Shown: positions 21,246 through 30,666 of the stretch, piece after piece
Position numbering within the stretch: the stretch's first letter is position 1
How the letters are laid out: each line of letters opens with the position of its first letter
Origin: Aureobasidium sp. EXF-3400
Lineage: Eukaryota > Ascomycota > Dothideomycetes > Dothideales > Saccotheciaceae
Length of the DNA: 64,000 nt
Assembly (NCBI GenBank): GCA_024195585.1
Contig: SWBL01000187.1
Location: 32,263 to 96,262 of the forward strand
Reading direction: 5' to 3'
The notes under the pieces: model-generated
Told to the model about the DNA's origin: nothing
The model's database searches: none
The model's input: the letters and a program-made list of their open reading frames with translations, nothing else
Made by a program: the position numbers and the translations under genes

Positions 21246-22467
21246 CTAATCCAGGTCGAGCCTCAGAATCTCGCCACCTTCGCGAATGCCACCTCTAAAG
21301 AGACTCTTTATGACTTTGCCGTCAATCAATGTCTTGCCGACGATACCCTCGACGTGCTGAGGCTCCACCCTGCCGTACCAAATACCGCAGCCCGCCAGAG
21401 GGTTGGTCTTGAAGCTAGGTGGGATGTATACAATGACATTGCCAGCCCACTTGTGTCCTCCAATGTGCGAGATCTGTCCAATTCTTGCTGCAGGCTGATA
21501 CTCTTCAATCGAGTAATCAGGCTGTACTGTGTCGTGAGGCGGAGCACCCTTGATCACAGGAATGTTCTGTCTTTCCAGCTTGTCCTCGAATTCTGCCTGC
21601 AGAATGGGGCCCATCTTTCCACATCTTTCGTCGCGACCGCCATGACCACAGATCAAGACGACAATCTCATGTACAGACCGCGCTCCAGGGAATTTTTTGC
21701 GCATCTCAGGCTCATGGAGAAGCGTGTTCTTTTGTGCCCTTGTCAAACGTTCGTGTGATGCATGTAGAGTTGGAGGTAGAACAAATCCTTTGATGAAAGC
21801 TTCGACACCACTGTCATCAACAGGAATGCTGGGCACGTATTGGAAGCTGGGAAAGAGGAAAGCTGAGGCGGGCGCTGTGTTGGGGGCTTCTTGAGGAACG
21901 ACGTCTGGGTCCGAGCCAGGTTTGGCGGCGGGTACTGTGTTTGCCTTCTGTGCAGGCTGTGTTGATGGCTCGGCATCTTCGAAAGGCGTCGGCGGGATTG
22001 ACGAGTTGATGACAGACACATTGTGGTATGGCTATGAACGATCGGGTTAGCGACATGCTGTGTAAGGGAGAAGGGTCTTTGTGGTAATCGCATACGTCAG
22101 AGAACTTGCCCTTGGGCCCAGTGAGCTTGGCCATCTGATTCACAAGCACACTGTCCTCGTCCTCTTGTATCCTGCTCTTCCAATCTGATCTGCCCGTCGA
22201 GATAATGACCTGCTCAGCATAGGCCGGCATGGTGCCGTTGAGCTTGCTCTCGCGATCGATGTCTAATCCTTGCGGTGTTTCTCTACATTGACACGTCGGT
22301 GAAGGACATTCAGCAATGGTAGGGATGTTCCAGTGTTTGTCCTCGGGCGTCGGTTGGGCGATGGGCACTGTGTACGTGGCTCGAGATGCGCTGCGGAATT
22401 GTGACGTCCATAGCGGCGTTTTAGGAATGCGCGAGGCGATCCTGGCTCCTCTGATTATTAGTCCCAT
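21246..22467 (-). CDS. AIM32: AIM32, mitochondrial sucraseferredoxin-like protein, two exons
   Basis: Exons 22096-22467 and 21246-22031, with a 64-nt intron carrying CTAAC near its acceptor, encode 385 residues. AIM32 is a thioredoxin-like [2Fe-2S] ferredoxin of the mitochondrial matrix and intermembrane space, linked to redox quality control. The N-terminus (MGLIIRGARIASRIPK) fits a presequence. PSPTCQC near residue 55 begins the conserved part. The iron-sulfur motif is CGHGGRDERCG (near 250), and the HIGGHKWAGNVIVY box contains the two conserved His residues. A 60-residue Pro/Ala-rich insertion lies between exon 2 start and the ferredoxin core. The splice is phase 0 and joins FSD to PYHNVSVIN. 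Confidence 0.9.
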
Positions 22468-22826
22468 GGTGTATAATTGTGAAATTGGGAGGGAAACAAA
22501 AAAGGCGACATGATTTCTAGACACGATGAAGAGACACAAGTCAACGTCATGGCCAGGTCAGCACATGAATCCACATCTCGGCCTCTCGGTCCGCCATCTC
22601 CGAATCAACGTTAAGAACATCATCACTTTTCGTGATTACGCAGTCAACCAAAACAGGTGGAATACAAAGACTTTATTGTCTCCATGATAAACTTAAAAAT
22701 GTTCATGACTGTAGCGAAGTAGAGTGTTGAGGTGGTCGGGAGAATGCTGCTGAATCATCCACCTTTCCATCCATTTCGCCATCAAGGCAAACAACACTCG
22801 TGACATCCTTGCAAAGCTTCTATGCG

Positions 22827-23195
22827 TTAGAAGTATCTTCTTCCCTTCTCGTCCACACACTTCTCACGAGCATTCTCGCAACCTTTCCCCAATTTCCTCT
22901 TATCTAAACGGGCAGTCCCATGACCGTCTCGTCGTTTTTCTGTTGTCCAAGCTTCAGCGCCTGTATGTGATGGCAGATATCGGGTTCCATGATCCCTCGA
23001 CACCCAATGTTGCGAAGTTTGCGCCTTGAAAAGATAGGGCTCGAAGTTAAGAAACGGTGAGCACCGCATTAGAACTTCAAGAAAGACCGGCAAGAACGAT
23101 GGATACCATGGATAGATCTTCCATGCTGTGAGGTCGTACCTTTCGAGGTCGTCAGGGAAGCCGGCGAGTATGAAATTCCTTCCAAACGTTGGCAA
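22827..23195 (-). CDS. Possible hypothetical ORF, start unresolved
   Basis: A 122-codon open frame reads smoothly in its first half (GRNFILAGFPDDLERYDLTAWKIYPWYPSFLPVFLEVL) and becomes Lys/Arg-rich at the end. It has no ATG start; the frame continues upstream to an in-frame TGA near 23240. A CTAAC followed by AAG just upstream could be an intron end. No family is recognised. It may be a gene remnant or chance. Confidence 0.2.
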   Translation of the reverse strand: MPTFGRNFILAGFPDDLERYDLTAWKIYPWYPSFLPVFLEVLMRCSPFLNFEPYLFKAQTSQHWVSRDHGTRYLPSHTGAEAWTTEKRRDGHGTARLDKRKLGKGCENAREKCVDEKGRRYF

Positions 23196-23344
23196 TCCGA
23201 TGTTAGAGCGCTCTTTTCTCCAGCGCAGGGTTTCATCTCATACGCAGCGTGAGTAAGTCTTCGGCAAGCAAAACTTCACCATATTGACTATATATGTTCC
23301 TCATGGGACTGACGACAGCTCAAGAATAGTCTGCCAACAGGAAC

Positions 23345-23779
23345 TCAGGCAGCGACAGCGACTGGAGCAACCTCCGTAACCACGGGTGCCTCAGCTGGGA
23401 CTTCGACGACAACAGCCTCATCTGCTCGCAGTAAGTATTTTGCCACGGTCCACATCTACCAGATACACCCACCAACTGATGCCCTTTTGGGATCCATTTG
23501 CATAGTCCCGTCCTTGTGCCTGGTGAAAAAACGCTTGCCCTGCTCACGAAGCACATGCGTTACTTCACCTCTTCGTTCGAGCATATCGATCCTGCGTCGG
23601 TTCTTTTCCACATATTGTTGGCCTGTGTTTCTGTCACGCACCCATCGTGGGCCTAGTATGATGACTGTGGCGTCCTGATCTTCGCCTTCTCCAGTAGCTT
23701 CTTCAGGAGCAGGCGGTGCAGCATCGGTGGTACTCTGTCGGATGGTGATAGTGCTTGACTTGGAAGAGGATATGCCCAT
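23345..23779 (-). CDS. Small putatively N-myristoylated protein, two exons
   Basis: Exons 23473-23779 and 23345-23421 (51-nt intron) give 127 residues. The N-terminus MGISSSKS fits the N-myristoylation signal (Gly2, Ser6), so membrane attachment is likely. An acidic Pro/Glu segment is followed by a basic amphipathic block (RWVRDRNTGQQYVEKNRRRIDMLERRGEVTHVLREQGKRFF) that may form a helix. Unspliced, the frame ends shortly after DPKRASVGG. With the intron removed it ends in a low-complexity Val/Ala/Glu tail (EAVVVEVPAEAPVVTEVAPV). The donor GTGGGT is not ideal, so the last exon is less sure than the first. No known domain is recognised. The promoter is divergent from the amino acid permease. 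Confidence 0.6.
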
Positions 23780-24651
23780 GTCGTCTCGCGTACAAGAAGA
23801 GCAATGAGTTCGAGTGATGACGACCGCTCAGGGGGTCCGTCAAGAGATAGTACATCCAGGGGGCATATAAACAGAAGCGAGATCGATCTAAAGCAATCGT
23901 GCCTCCGCGGATGAACCATTCAAAGGCATATCACGTCTCTGATGCCCAACTCACCTGTTGGCAGCTTAGACGGCGGCATGATAGCTCGAGTAGATAGACC
24001 TACTATTCCGGATAAGTATAGCGAAAGCAAATGAAGGAACAATTGCGGCTCGAGGGACCGAAAAAGGATCCAGGTTCGTATGCCACGTATCATTGAGCTT
24101 GTTCCCCTCAGGATGGGCGTTGCTGTAGATTGAAGACGTGGCATGCGTCCGAGGGTCAAAGCCCTAGCCGAAGCAACGCCAGTTCAAATCGACATGGTTG
24201 TAGACTGAATAGGGGCATTCCTGATAGCTCGTATCCTGAGATGCATCTCAGATGTCCGTCATGAGCTTGATCTGCTCTGCTGTGCTGTGATGAACGATTG
24301 CGTTATTGTCGCTGCATCGGGAGCAAGCTAGCTTCTCCCCTGGCTTCGGATCTTGTTTCGTAGATTGAAGACAACATGATCTTTTCCTCGGTATACCAAA
24401 TGCAGTCAGCTCCATGAGGTGAAGATGAACACAATGTCACATTTGTTGCTGTTTGATGTTATTGAAGGACGATTGCGGCTTGAGCGGTCGGACAAACCCC
24501 GCGACGTCATACGGAGGACCCTGAGACAGGCCCAATGCGGAGGTGCATCGACTCCTGACAAACTTGAGTTTTTGCGGCCGAGCTGTTTGTTTGTCTCAAC
24601 GACTCAAGTAATGATACAATAACACAGCAGTTACACGATACGCTTGTTCGC
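23780..24651. other. Divergent promoter region
   Basis: This is 872 nt upstream of both the myristoylated protein (-) and the amino acid permease (+). Short frames lack protein character. A tRNA-like GTTCAAATC near 24180 has no matching arms. Confidence 0.4.
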
Positions 24652-26523
24652 ATGGCCGGACTCGCACCACCTCGCCAATTCGAGCGTGACTCGCTCGAAC
24701 TGGCTTCCCTTGCTTCCTCTGACCACAACTCGCGTGACAGCATCGACTCTTCGGCCTCGGGCGTCCCTTCATCGCGCAAGCTTTCTTCTGACGATGACCA
24801 CCTTGGAACCCCTGGTCCTAGCAGCAGAGGCCAGGGTGGTCGTATGAACAGATCCTACTCAGTCTCCTCGGCCTTCGACTTCGCTCCCGCACTTTTCCCT
24901 CTGTCAAATTCAGGAGCAGGATACACCGCTATAGGCGCGCCGAGCGGACAGCCATCAGCAGCAGGAGGAGAAGGAAGCTTGGAAAGACACAAGACATTGA
25001 CGTTGTGGAAGGGCGGTTTGTCGCTGGTCGTTGGTCTCATCATCGGTTCCGGCATCTTCTCGTCACCTGCTCAAGTCAACACCAATGCTGGCTCGCCTGT
25101 TGCAGCCCTAGCAGTATGGGTCATTGCTGGTCTGCTTGCTTGGACTGGTGCTTCGAGCTATGCTGAGCTCGGTAGTGCTATGCCTCTCAATGGCGGCGCG
25201 CAAATCTACCTTAGCAAGATTTATGGCGAATGGGCTGGCTTCCTCTTTACCTGGTGTGCCGTTGTGGTGCTGAAGCCTGGTTCTGCTGCCATCATCGCCA
25301 TCATCTTCGGTGAATATACCGTCAGGGCCTTCATCGGTGCAGACGCTATGGATGCAAGCATCTGGATCAACAAGGCTGTCGCTATAGCTGGACTTGTACT
25401 GGTTACAGCCCTCAATTGCGTCTCTACAAAGGTTGGAACACGTAGCACCGACGCTTTCGTTCTCCTCAAATTCTTTGCATTGGCTGGTGTCACGGTTGTA
25501 GGTATCGTTGTAGCAATAACGGGCTGGAGCTTCGAAGGCAACGCTTCAAAAGAGTGGAAACAGCCTTCTTTCTGGGTGGACGGCACAAAGAATGACCCAA
25601 GCAACTGGGCGGTTGCCATCTACGCTGGTCTTTGGGCATATGATGGATGGGACAATGTACGTTGATGAAAAAATCAGGCTTCTCATGTGATTATGCTAAT
25701 GTCTTCGCAGGTCAATTATGTTGCTGGAGAGTTCATCAACCCGCAGAAGGATCTCCCACGAACTATCCATACTTCACTCTCTATGGTGGTCCTGTCGTAT
25801 TTACTCGCCAACGTCGCCTACTTTTTAGTCTTGCCATTGGCTACCATCAACTCTTCCAACACAGTCGCCGTGGCGTTCGGACGCTTCGTTCTTGGGCCAG
25901 TGGGTTCATTCATCCTTGCACTGATTGTAGCCGGGTCATGCTTTGGCAGTCTGAATGCTACGACTTTCACATCTGGACGTCTTGTCTACGCCGCTGGTAA
26001 GGAGGGATATCTCCCTGCATTCTTTGGACAGATTGGTTTCACAAAGAACAGCGCTGTTCGCCTTCCGTACCGCCCTTCTAGAGCATCTCGTTTGACTCGC
26101 CTCATCGCTGACGATGGAGTCGGCTTGTTCTACACGCCTGCATATGCCATGATGCTCAACGCAGCTTTGACTTTGGTCTATGTTGTCGTTGGCAGTTTTG
26201 GAACACTCACAACATTTTATGGAGTTGCTGGATACACCTTCTACTTCTTTACAGTTCTTGGTCTGATTGTTCTTCGTGTCAAGGAGCCGGACCTCGAGCG
26301 GCCATATAAATGCTGGATCACTACACCTATCATCTTCTGCTGCGTCAGTCTGTTTTTGCTCAGTAGAGCTGTGTTTGCACAGCCGTTGCAGACATTGTTG
26401 GTGGTGGCTTTCATCCTTGCTGGTTTCCCACTGTATTGGTGGAGGATGAAAGGCAGAAATGGCGGTCAGGGAAGAAAAGAAGGATTCAACTGGAAGATCT
26501 GGGAACGGTGGACACGACGATGA
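24652..26523 (+). CDS. L-type amino acid permease (APC superfamily, LAT/methionine-permease type), two exons
   Basis: Exons 24652-25656 and 25711-26523, with a 54-nt intron in phase 0, encode 605 residues. It should import neutral amino acids across the plasma membrane. A Ser-rich cytosolic N-terminus of about 115 residues precedes TM1 with the APC signature GLIIGSGIFSSPAQVNTNAGS. Then come SSYAELGSAMPLNGGAQIYLSKIYG, the unwound TM6 region WAYDGWDN joined by splicing to VNYVAGEFINPQKDLPR, and about 12 hydrophobic segments in all. The TM8 region SLNATTFTSGRLVYAAGKEGYLP is conserved. The closest well-known fungal relatives are the Mup1/Mup3 methionine permeases and animal LATs; the exact substrate is an inference. 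The C-terminus is short and basic. Confidence 0.93.
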
Positions 26524-26733
26524 TTGATTTAATGTATAGAAAAGACATACATGGTTTGGATCTGGAAGATAGAAATCGAAATAATGACTTGTACCCAAAT
26601 TCTAAATTGGATGCACGTGATCTCGCGGCGGATGACGCTGCCTGATACACGTCTTTCGGCTTTGAAGCTCCAAGTCTTCGACCATCAATGTGGCGTTCCG
26701 TTCCCATCTTGAACACATAACAATATAACCACC

Positions 26734-28041
26734 ATGCGTTTCCGAGCAGACATAAAGAACAACAATGTTTTTACAAGTATATATTTACAATCTCTGAGAA
26801 AGTGCGCGTGCTGACATCTTAGCAGAGTTGACGGCCTCACTTGCATCATTGGGTCCGGTCGCATGGGTCAAATTGAGTAACGAAGATGTTCGCTTCACTG
26901 TCATTCCTGATCAAGGCTCGTCAGTCTGGGCGTAGGTTGATTGCTTGAGCTTGTCGCGTGGGAACAAACTAACGTTTGAGTAGTGCACTTGAAATTGTTA
27001 GTGAAGCGTTTCTCAAAACCTCAAGCTGTGATCGAATCTAACCTTGCGAAGGACCAAATATTTGAAACATACACCATTCAGTCTGCAGCAGAAAACAACA
27101 CGATCAACCTCGAAGTACCATTGCAAAACCTCCATCGAGCGCTGAAGTCGGCCCAAAACGCCAGCCATGCATCGATCCGTCTTACCAAGAAGAACAACAT
27201 TCCGCTTCTTTCATTGACAATCACAACCGCAATTTTTGCTGGCGCGCCGAAGCCGACATTCCAAAGCGGTCCTCCAGATGAATATGGCTACAATACAGGC
27301 TTTCCACCAGGCGATGACTTTGGCAACCAATTCCTCACAGACGAGGTTGACGAGCCTGTTTACGACCGCCCGAACAGAGAAACCATCATCACCCAAGACA
27401 TACCCATCAAAGTCCTCTCTCCTGCTGTCGTCTCCGGCCTTCACGAACCACGGTCAAGAGAACCAGACGTCCATATCGTGCTTCCACCACTACTCCAGCT
27501 CAAATCCATCTCTGATCGCTTTACCAAACTCGCCGTCTCGAGCACGAAAACGCCGAATGGATCAACTGGCTTCAGGGGAAGTACAACAAGAACACCGAAA
27601 CTGGAGTTGAGCGCAAACATGCATGGTTGCTTGAAGTTGAGGTTGAAGACTGATGCCATGGATATCAGCTCCAGGTGGACTGGCCTTAGTAATCCAGAAC
27701 TGGATCCCACGACCGTGGAAGGTGGCGAGGAGGGTATTGCACAACACCCGAGCACTCTCATGCGGACGCGAGGTGATCCTGAGGGTATCAGTGATGAAGG
27801 CTGGGCAGTGGTCAGACTAGATGGTAAGGACTGGGGCAAAGTGCTCGGTATCGGCAGAGTAGGCGGAAGAGTCATTGCTTGTAAGTTCAATCTGTTCTCA
27901 AGATCTTTGATACATCTATGTTGACATGTTCTAGGTTTCTGTAATGAGCATGCATTGATCTTGTATGTCTATCTTCCGAACGAAGAGGTTGATGTTGCAG
28001 AATCGGTGATTACATACTACGTTAGTTCATACAGTCAATGA
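26734..28041 (+). CDS. HUS1: HUS1, 9-1-1 checkpoint clamp subunit, five exons
   Basis: Exons 26734-26776, 26826-26931, 26984-26996, 27052-27880 and 27935-28041 encode 365 residues. HUS1 with RAD9 and RAD1 forms the PCNA-like ring loaded at damaged DNA. The start MRFRADIKNNNVFTKLTASLASLG is typical. RFTVIPDQGSSVWA is joined through a 13-nt exon (Ala-Leu-Glu-Ile) to DQIFETYTIQSA, matching the family. A long acidic insertion around residues 110-150 and the closing VYLPNEEVDVAESVITYYVSSYSQ are seen. Introns of 49, 52, 55 and 54 nt each carry CTGAC, CTAAC or TTGACAT branch-like sites. All junctions keep phase. Confidence 0.93.
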
Positions 28042-28273
28042 TTGTATGACAAAAGTATGCTATCTCTGCGCTCGTGCTTCATTTTGTGCTTGTAAAAATG
28101 CATGATGTTTTCGTACTCGTGTAAACTTCGATTGAGAGCCCGAGATCTGGTGTCAAATTCAGGGGCCCTCAGTGGATATCTCAGGTTTTGGGAAAGGACT
28201 CTGCATTGCGATGCTTCTTTACTCTCGAGTCTTCGCTGCTGGGAAGCAGCGACGTTCTCGTCGTTGGGGTGCT

Positions 28274-28327
28274 GATGACGTGGACCCTCCTTCCTGCTTC
28301 GGTATGTTGTGCCTGAGCACATAAAAT
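28274..28327 (+). repeat. Promoter-like direct repeat, copy 1
   Basis: About 54 nt beginning GATGACGTGGA and ending GCCTGAGCACATAAAAT. A second, slightly diverged copy lies about 980 nt downstream at 29255-29304 in the same orientation. Each copy lies 390-475 nt upstream of an orphan small gene. TGACGTGG resembles an ATF/CREB core. Confidence 0.45.
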
Positions 28328-28457
28328 CCAGGTTCGCGACGCCAGCTTCTCTTCTCTTCTTCTCTCACCAACGCACCATTGATCAAGTTATCGTGAGTCT
28401 ACTCAGCGCCATCAAGCGGACATCTCTAATCAGGAGAGCAGTTCATCAACATCAATA

Positions 28458-28491
28458 CCATCATCATCATCACCATCATCACCACCACCAT
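28458..28491 (+). repeat. CAT/CAC trinucleotide microsatellite
   Basis: A 34-nt run of CAT with some CAC units, in the leader region of the small secreted-protein gene. Confidence 0.8.
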
Positions 28492-28634
28492 TGATACTAT
28501 TTGTATCATCATTATCAAATTTGTATGTATCACTGACCTGCCATCTGCCCCTTCATCAGCCTGCCATTTGTCCTTTCATCAGCCTGCCATCAGCCCTGCC
28601 ACCACCCTGCCTTCTGCCCTTCCATCGACTGGTC

Positions 28635-28689
28635 ATCAACCTGCCATCAGCCTGCCATCAGCCTGCCATCAGCCTGCCATCAGCCTGCC
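28635..28689 (+). repeat. 11-nt tandem repeat, five units
   Basis: Five head-to-tail copies of ATCAGCCTGCC (first unit ATCAACCTGCC). Isolated relatives of the unit lie at about 28556 and 28580. The array lies about 60 nt upstream of the ATG at 28748 and is probably transcribed as leader. Confidence 0.85.
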
Positions 28690-28747
28690 ATCCATCTCAT
28701 CAGCGCTACCGTCTCTCCATCATCGACTGACTTGCATCACAGTTACA

Positions 28748-29029
28748 ATGCATCTTTTCGCATTCTTCTTCCTCTTCTTCAGCGCCGCCTTCCTTTGCCT
28801 GGCCGCCCCTGTGCCCAAGATCTCTCACCCGGCACCAGTCAACAGCCCTTCAAGCTCGCTCCCAACAACCGCCAACAGTACTTCGCCCTCTGTGCACATC
28901 TCGACCGCGACAACCGCCCTGGTCAATGTTCCGACGACAATCATCAACAGTTGCATCAATTGCACCATCGTCGAACAGGGGTCAGGCTCGCCCTCGTCAG
29001 GTCTGCACATGGCAGGTCCCGCCTCCTAG
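28748..29029 (+). CDS. Putative small secreted Ser/Thr-rich protein
   Basis: A 93-residue frame starting MHLFAFFFLFFSAAFLCLAAPVPK, a very strong signal peptide with a probable cleavage after LAA. The rest is Ser/Thr/Pro-rich with two or three Asn-X-Ser/Thr sites and two Cys (INSCINCT). No domain is recognised. The ATG at 28748 is preceded by TTACA. The frame ends at TAG just after GLHMAGPAS. In the +2 phase a frame continues to 29202 and encodes a hydrophobic stretch, so an unseen intron or a frameshift could give a membrane-anchored form. Expression is unproven. Confidence 0.5.
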   Translation: MHLFAFFFLFFSAAFLCLAAPVPKISHPAPVNSPSSSLPTTANSTSPSVHISTATTALVNVPTTIINSCINCTIVEQGSGSPSSGLHMAGPAS

Positions 29030-29254
29030 GACTGGTGGGTCCATGGGTTGATTGCGCGTTGTTGGGAGTCGTGTTGACTGGTGTGTCATCGGCTCTTTGG
29101 TCATGGCAGGGTGAGAGGATCAAGGGTTGGAGAGGCAAGGCAAAGGGAGCGGTCGCGTTGATTCGTATCTTTTCGCTCCTCACAGGAACTGAACATATTT
29201 AAACAAAACAATTTATGATCCATATCTATCTTCATCTTGTGCCTTTGTGACTAT

Positions 29255-29304
29255 GATGACGTGGAACCCATCCCCTGCTTTGGTCGGGGCCTGAGCACAG
29301 AAAT
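29255..29304 (+). repeat. Promoter-like direct repeat, copy 2
   Basis: Second copy of the module at 28274-28327: GATGACGTGGA, then CCTGCTTTGGT, then GCCTGAGCACAGAAAT. It differs from copy 1 by a few substitutions and about four missing bases. It lies about 390 nt upstream of the ATG at 29646. Confidence 0.45.
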
Positions 29305-29645
29305 ATGGATCTCCTCCAGCGTCAATGCAGAACAAGTCCTCCTGACGAAATACATAACTTCTTTCTAGAACAGAGCTTCACCAGTGAGAGGAGTCAAACC
29401 ATACCGTCTTTAGAAATTCTCTCTGGCCTGTCTGTAATATTCAAATACTTTTTGCATTTCCATAGGCTATTGTCAATGCAAAAGCTCGACTGGGAGCTGC
29501 GGTAGTTTCGCACGTGGCGAGGTATGACTGATATTTCTTCTGACAGTCACGACAAGCAAACTATTTGTCCAACCTCGAACTGTCAGTTTTTCTCGCTCCT
29601 CCACATCTCGACGCAGTCAAACCCCCTGCAAAACAGCACAACAAT

Positions 29646-30269
29646 ATGGAGTCCATCAACTCCGCCGCATCCCAGACGTGCTGTCACATCTGTCATCAGT
29701 CTCTTCCTGAATACAAGTCGATACAAAATCCACAGCTAGACGGTACACTGTCTGCGCTTGACGTTGACACTCTCCGTCCACCGCAATATTCTGCCTTGGA
29801 TCAGGGGTCCGAAGTACAGCAGGCTGCATCAGACCCAGACTGGGTGTATTTTGCAAGCAAACACGGACCTCGCGAGAACTTCTGGAGCCGCATTGTCAAG
29901 AACGGCGACAAAGTCTGGAGCCAGTACGGCATCAGCGCGCAAGAAAGCGATACCGAACCGGACTTTTTCTTCACTTGCAAGATGATGGCCCGCAAGAAGG
30001 GAGATGAACGAGCGATTCGAACGGCCTGCAAGAAGGCATGCGCCGTCATGAGAATGCATCGATCAGACAACTATTACAGATGCCATTGCACCTTTCAAAC
30101 CTTGCGGCAACCTGGAGGATTTCGTAGATGCTCGGTGGGGTGGTATCATCTGGGTGCTAGGCTTACGAAGCACGCCCTTATGCAGTTGATGCGCCAACAT
30201 GATTCGGTGTGCTCATGTGGATGCTTCGATGTCTCAACGAAAGAAGACTCCGTTACTTCTGGCCAGTAG
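29646..30269 (+). CDS. Orphan Cys-containing protein
   Basis: Single exon of 207 residues starting at the ATG in CAATATGGA. Visible features are an N-terminal TCCHICHQSL with close Cys pairs, a central basic part (KMMARKKGDERAIRTACKKACAVMRMHR) and a C-terminal CSCGCFD cluster. No signal peptide or TM is seen, so it is probably intracellular; the Cys/His pairs might bind a metal, but no known zinc-finger spacing is met. I do not recognise a family. The smooth, unbroken frame and the start context favour a real gene. Confidence 0.5.
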   Translation: MESINSAASQTCCHICHQSLPEYKSIQNPQLDGTLSALDVDTLRPPQYSALDQGSEVQQAASDPDWVYFASKHGPRENFWSRIVKNGDKVWSQYGISAQESDTEPDFFFTCKMMARKKGDERAIRTACKKACAVMRMHRSDNYYRCHCTFQTLRQPGGFRRCSVGWYHLGARLTKHALMQLMRQHDSVCSCGCFDVSTKEDSVTSGQ

Positions 30270-30666
30270 TCGAGAAATAGAACTGCCAGATTTGAGGCCG
30301 TCGATACATACGTCCAGCGAGGGTTACCATCCATGGAGACGTCGTCGACTCTCGGTAATCTAGGAAAGTACTCAAGGCTCTGAGCAACGCGGAAGTCGCA
30401 ACAACGCAGTGGTCTTCATCCACGAACTCGATGATAGAAACATCTTCCAGTTTTCTACTCTCTCTCATCGCATGAATATGCTACAAGTCTCCTGATGCTT
30501 ATTCCAGAACCCCAGCTCTTATCTTTGGGGGCGGCACTTCAAACTTTAGAAAGAGTAACGAAATGAAGAATGAGTGTTTTTCTTATTTGAACAATGAAAA
30601 CTCGTGTTACAACTCGTTTCGAGGTTGCACACCTATATACATAAACAATTCTAGGACTTCAGGACT

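Noticed and set aside
24165..24200. tRNA-like GTTCAAATC box
   Set aside because: No paired T-arm, acceptor stem or A box could be found around it.
28035..28322. 95-codon minus-strand frame after HUS1
   Set aside because: No ATG start, and it overlaps the HUS1 3' end and the direct repeat; charged low-information composition.
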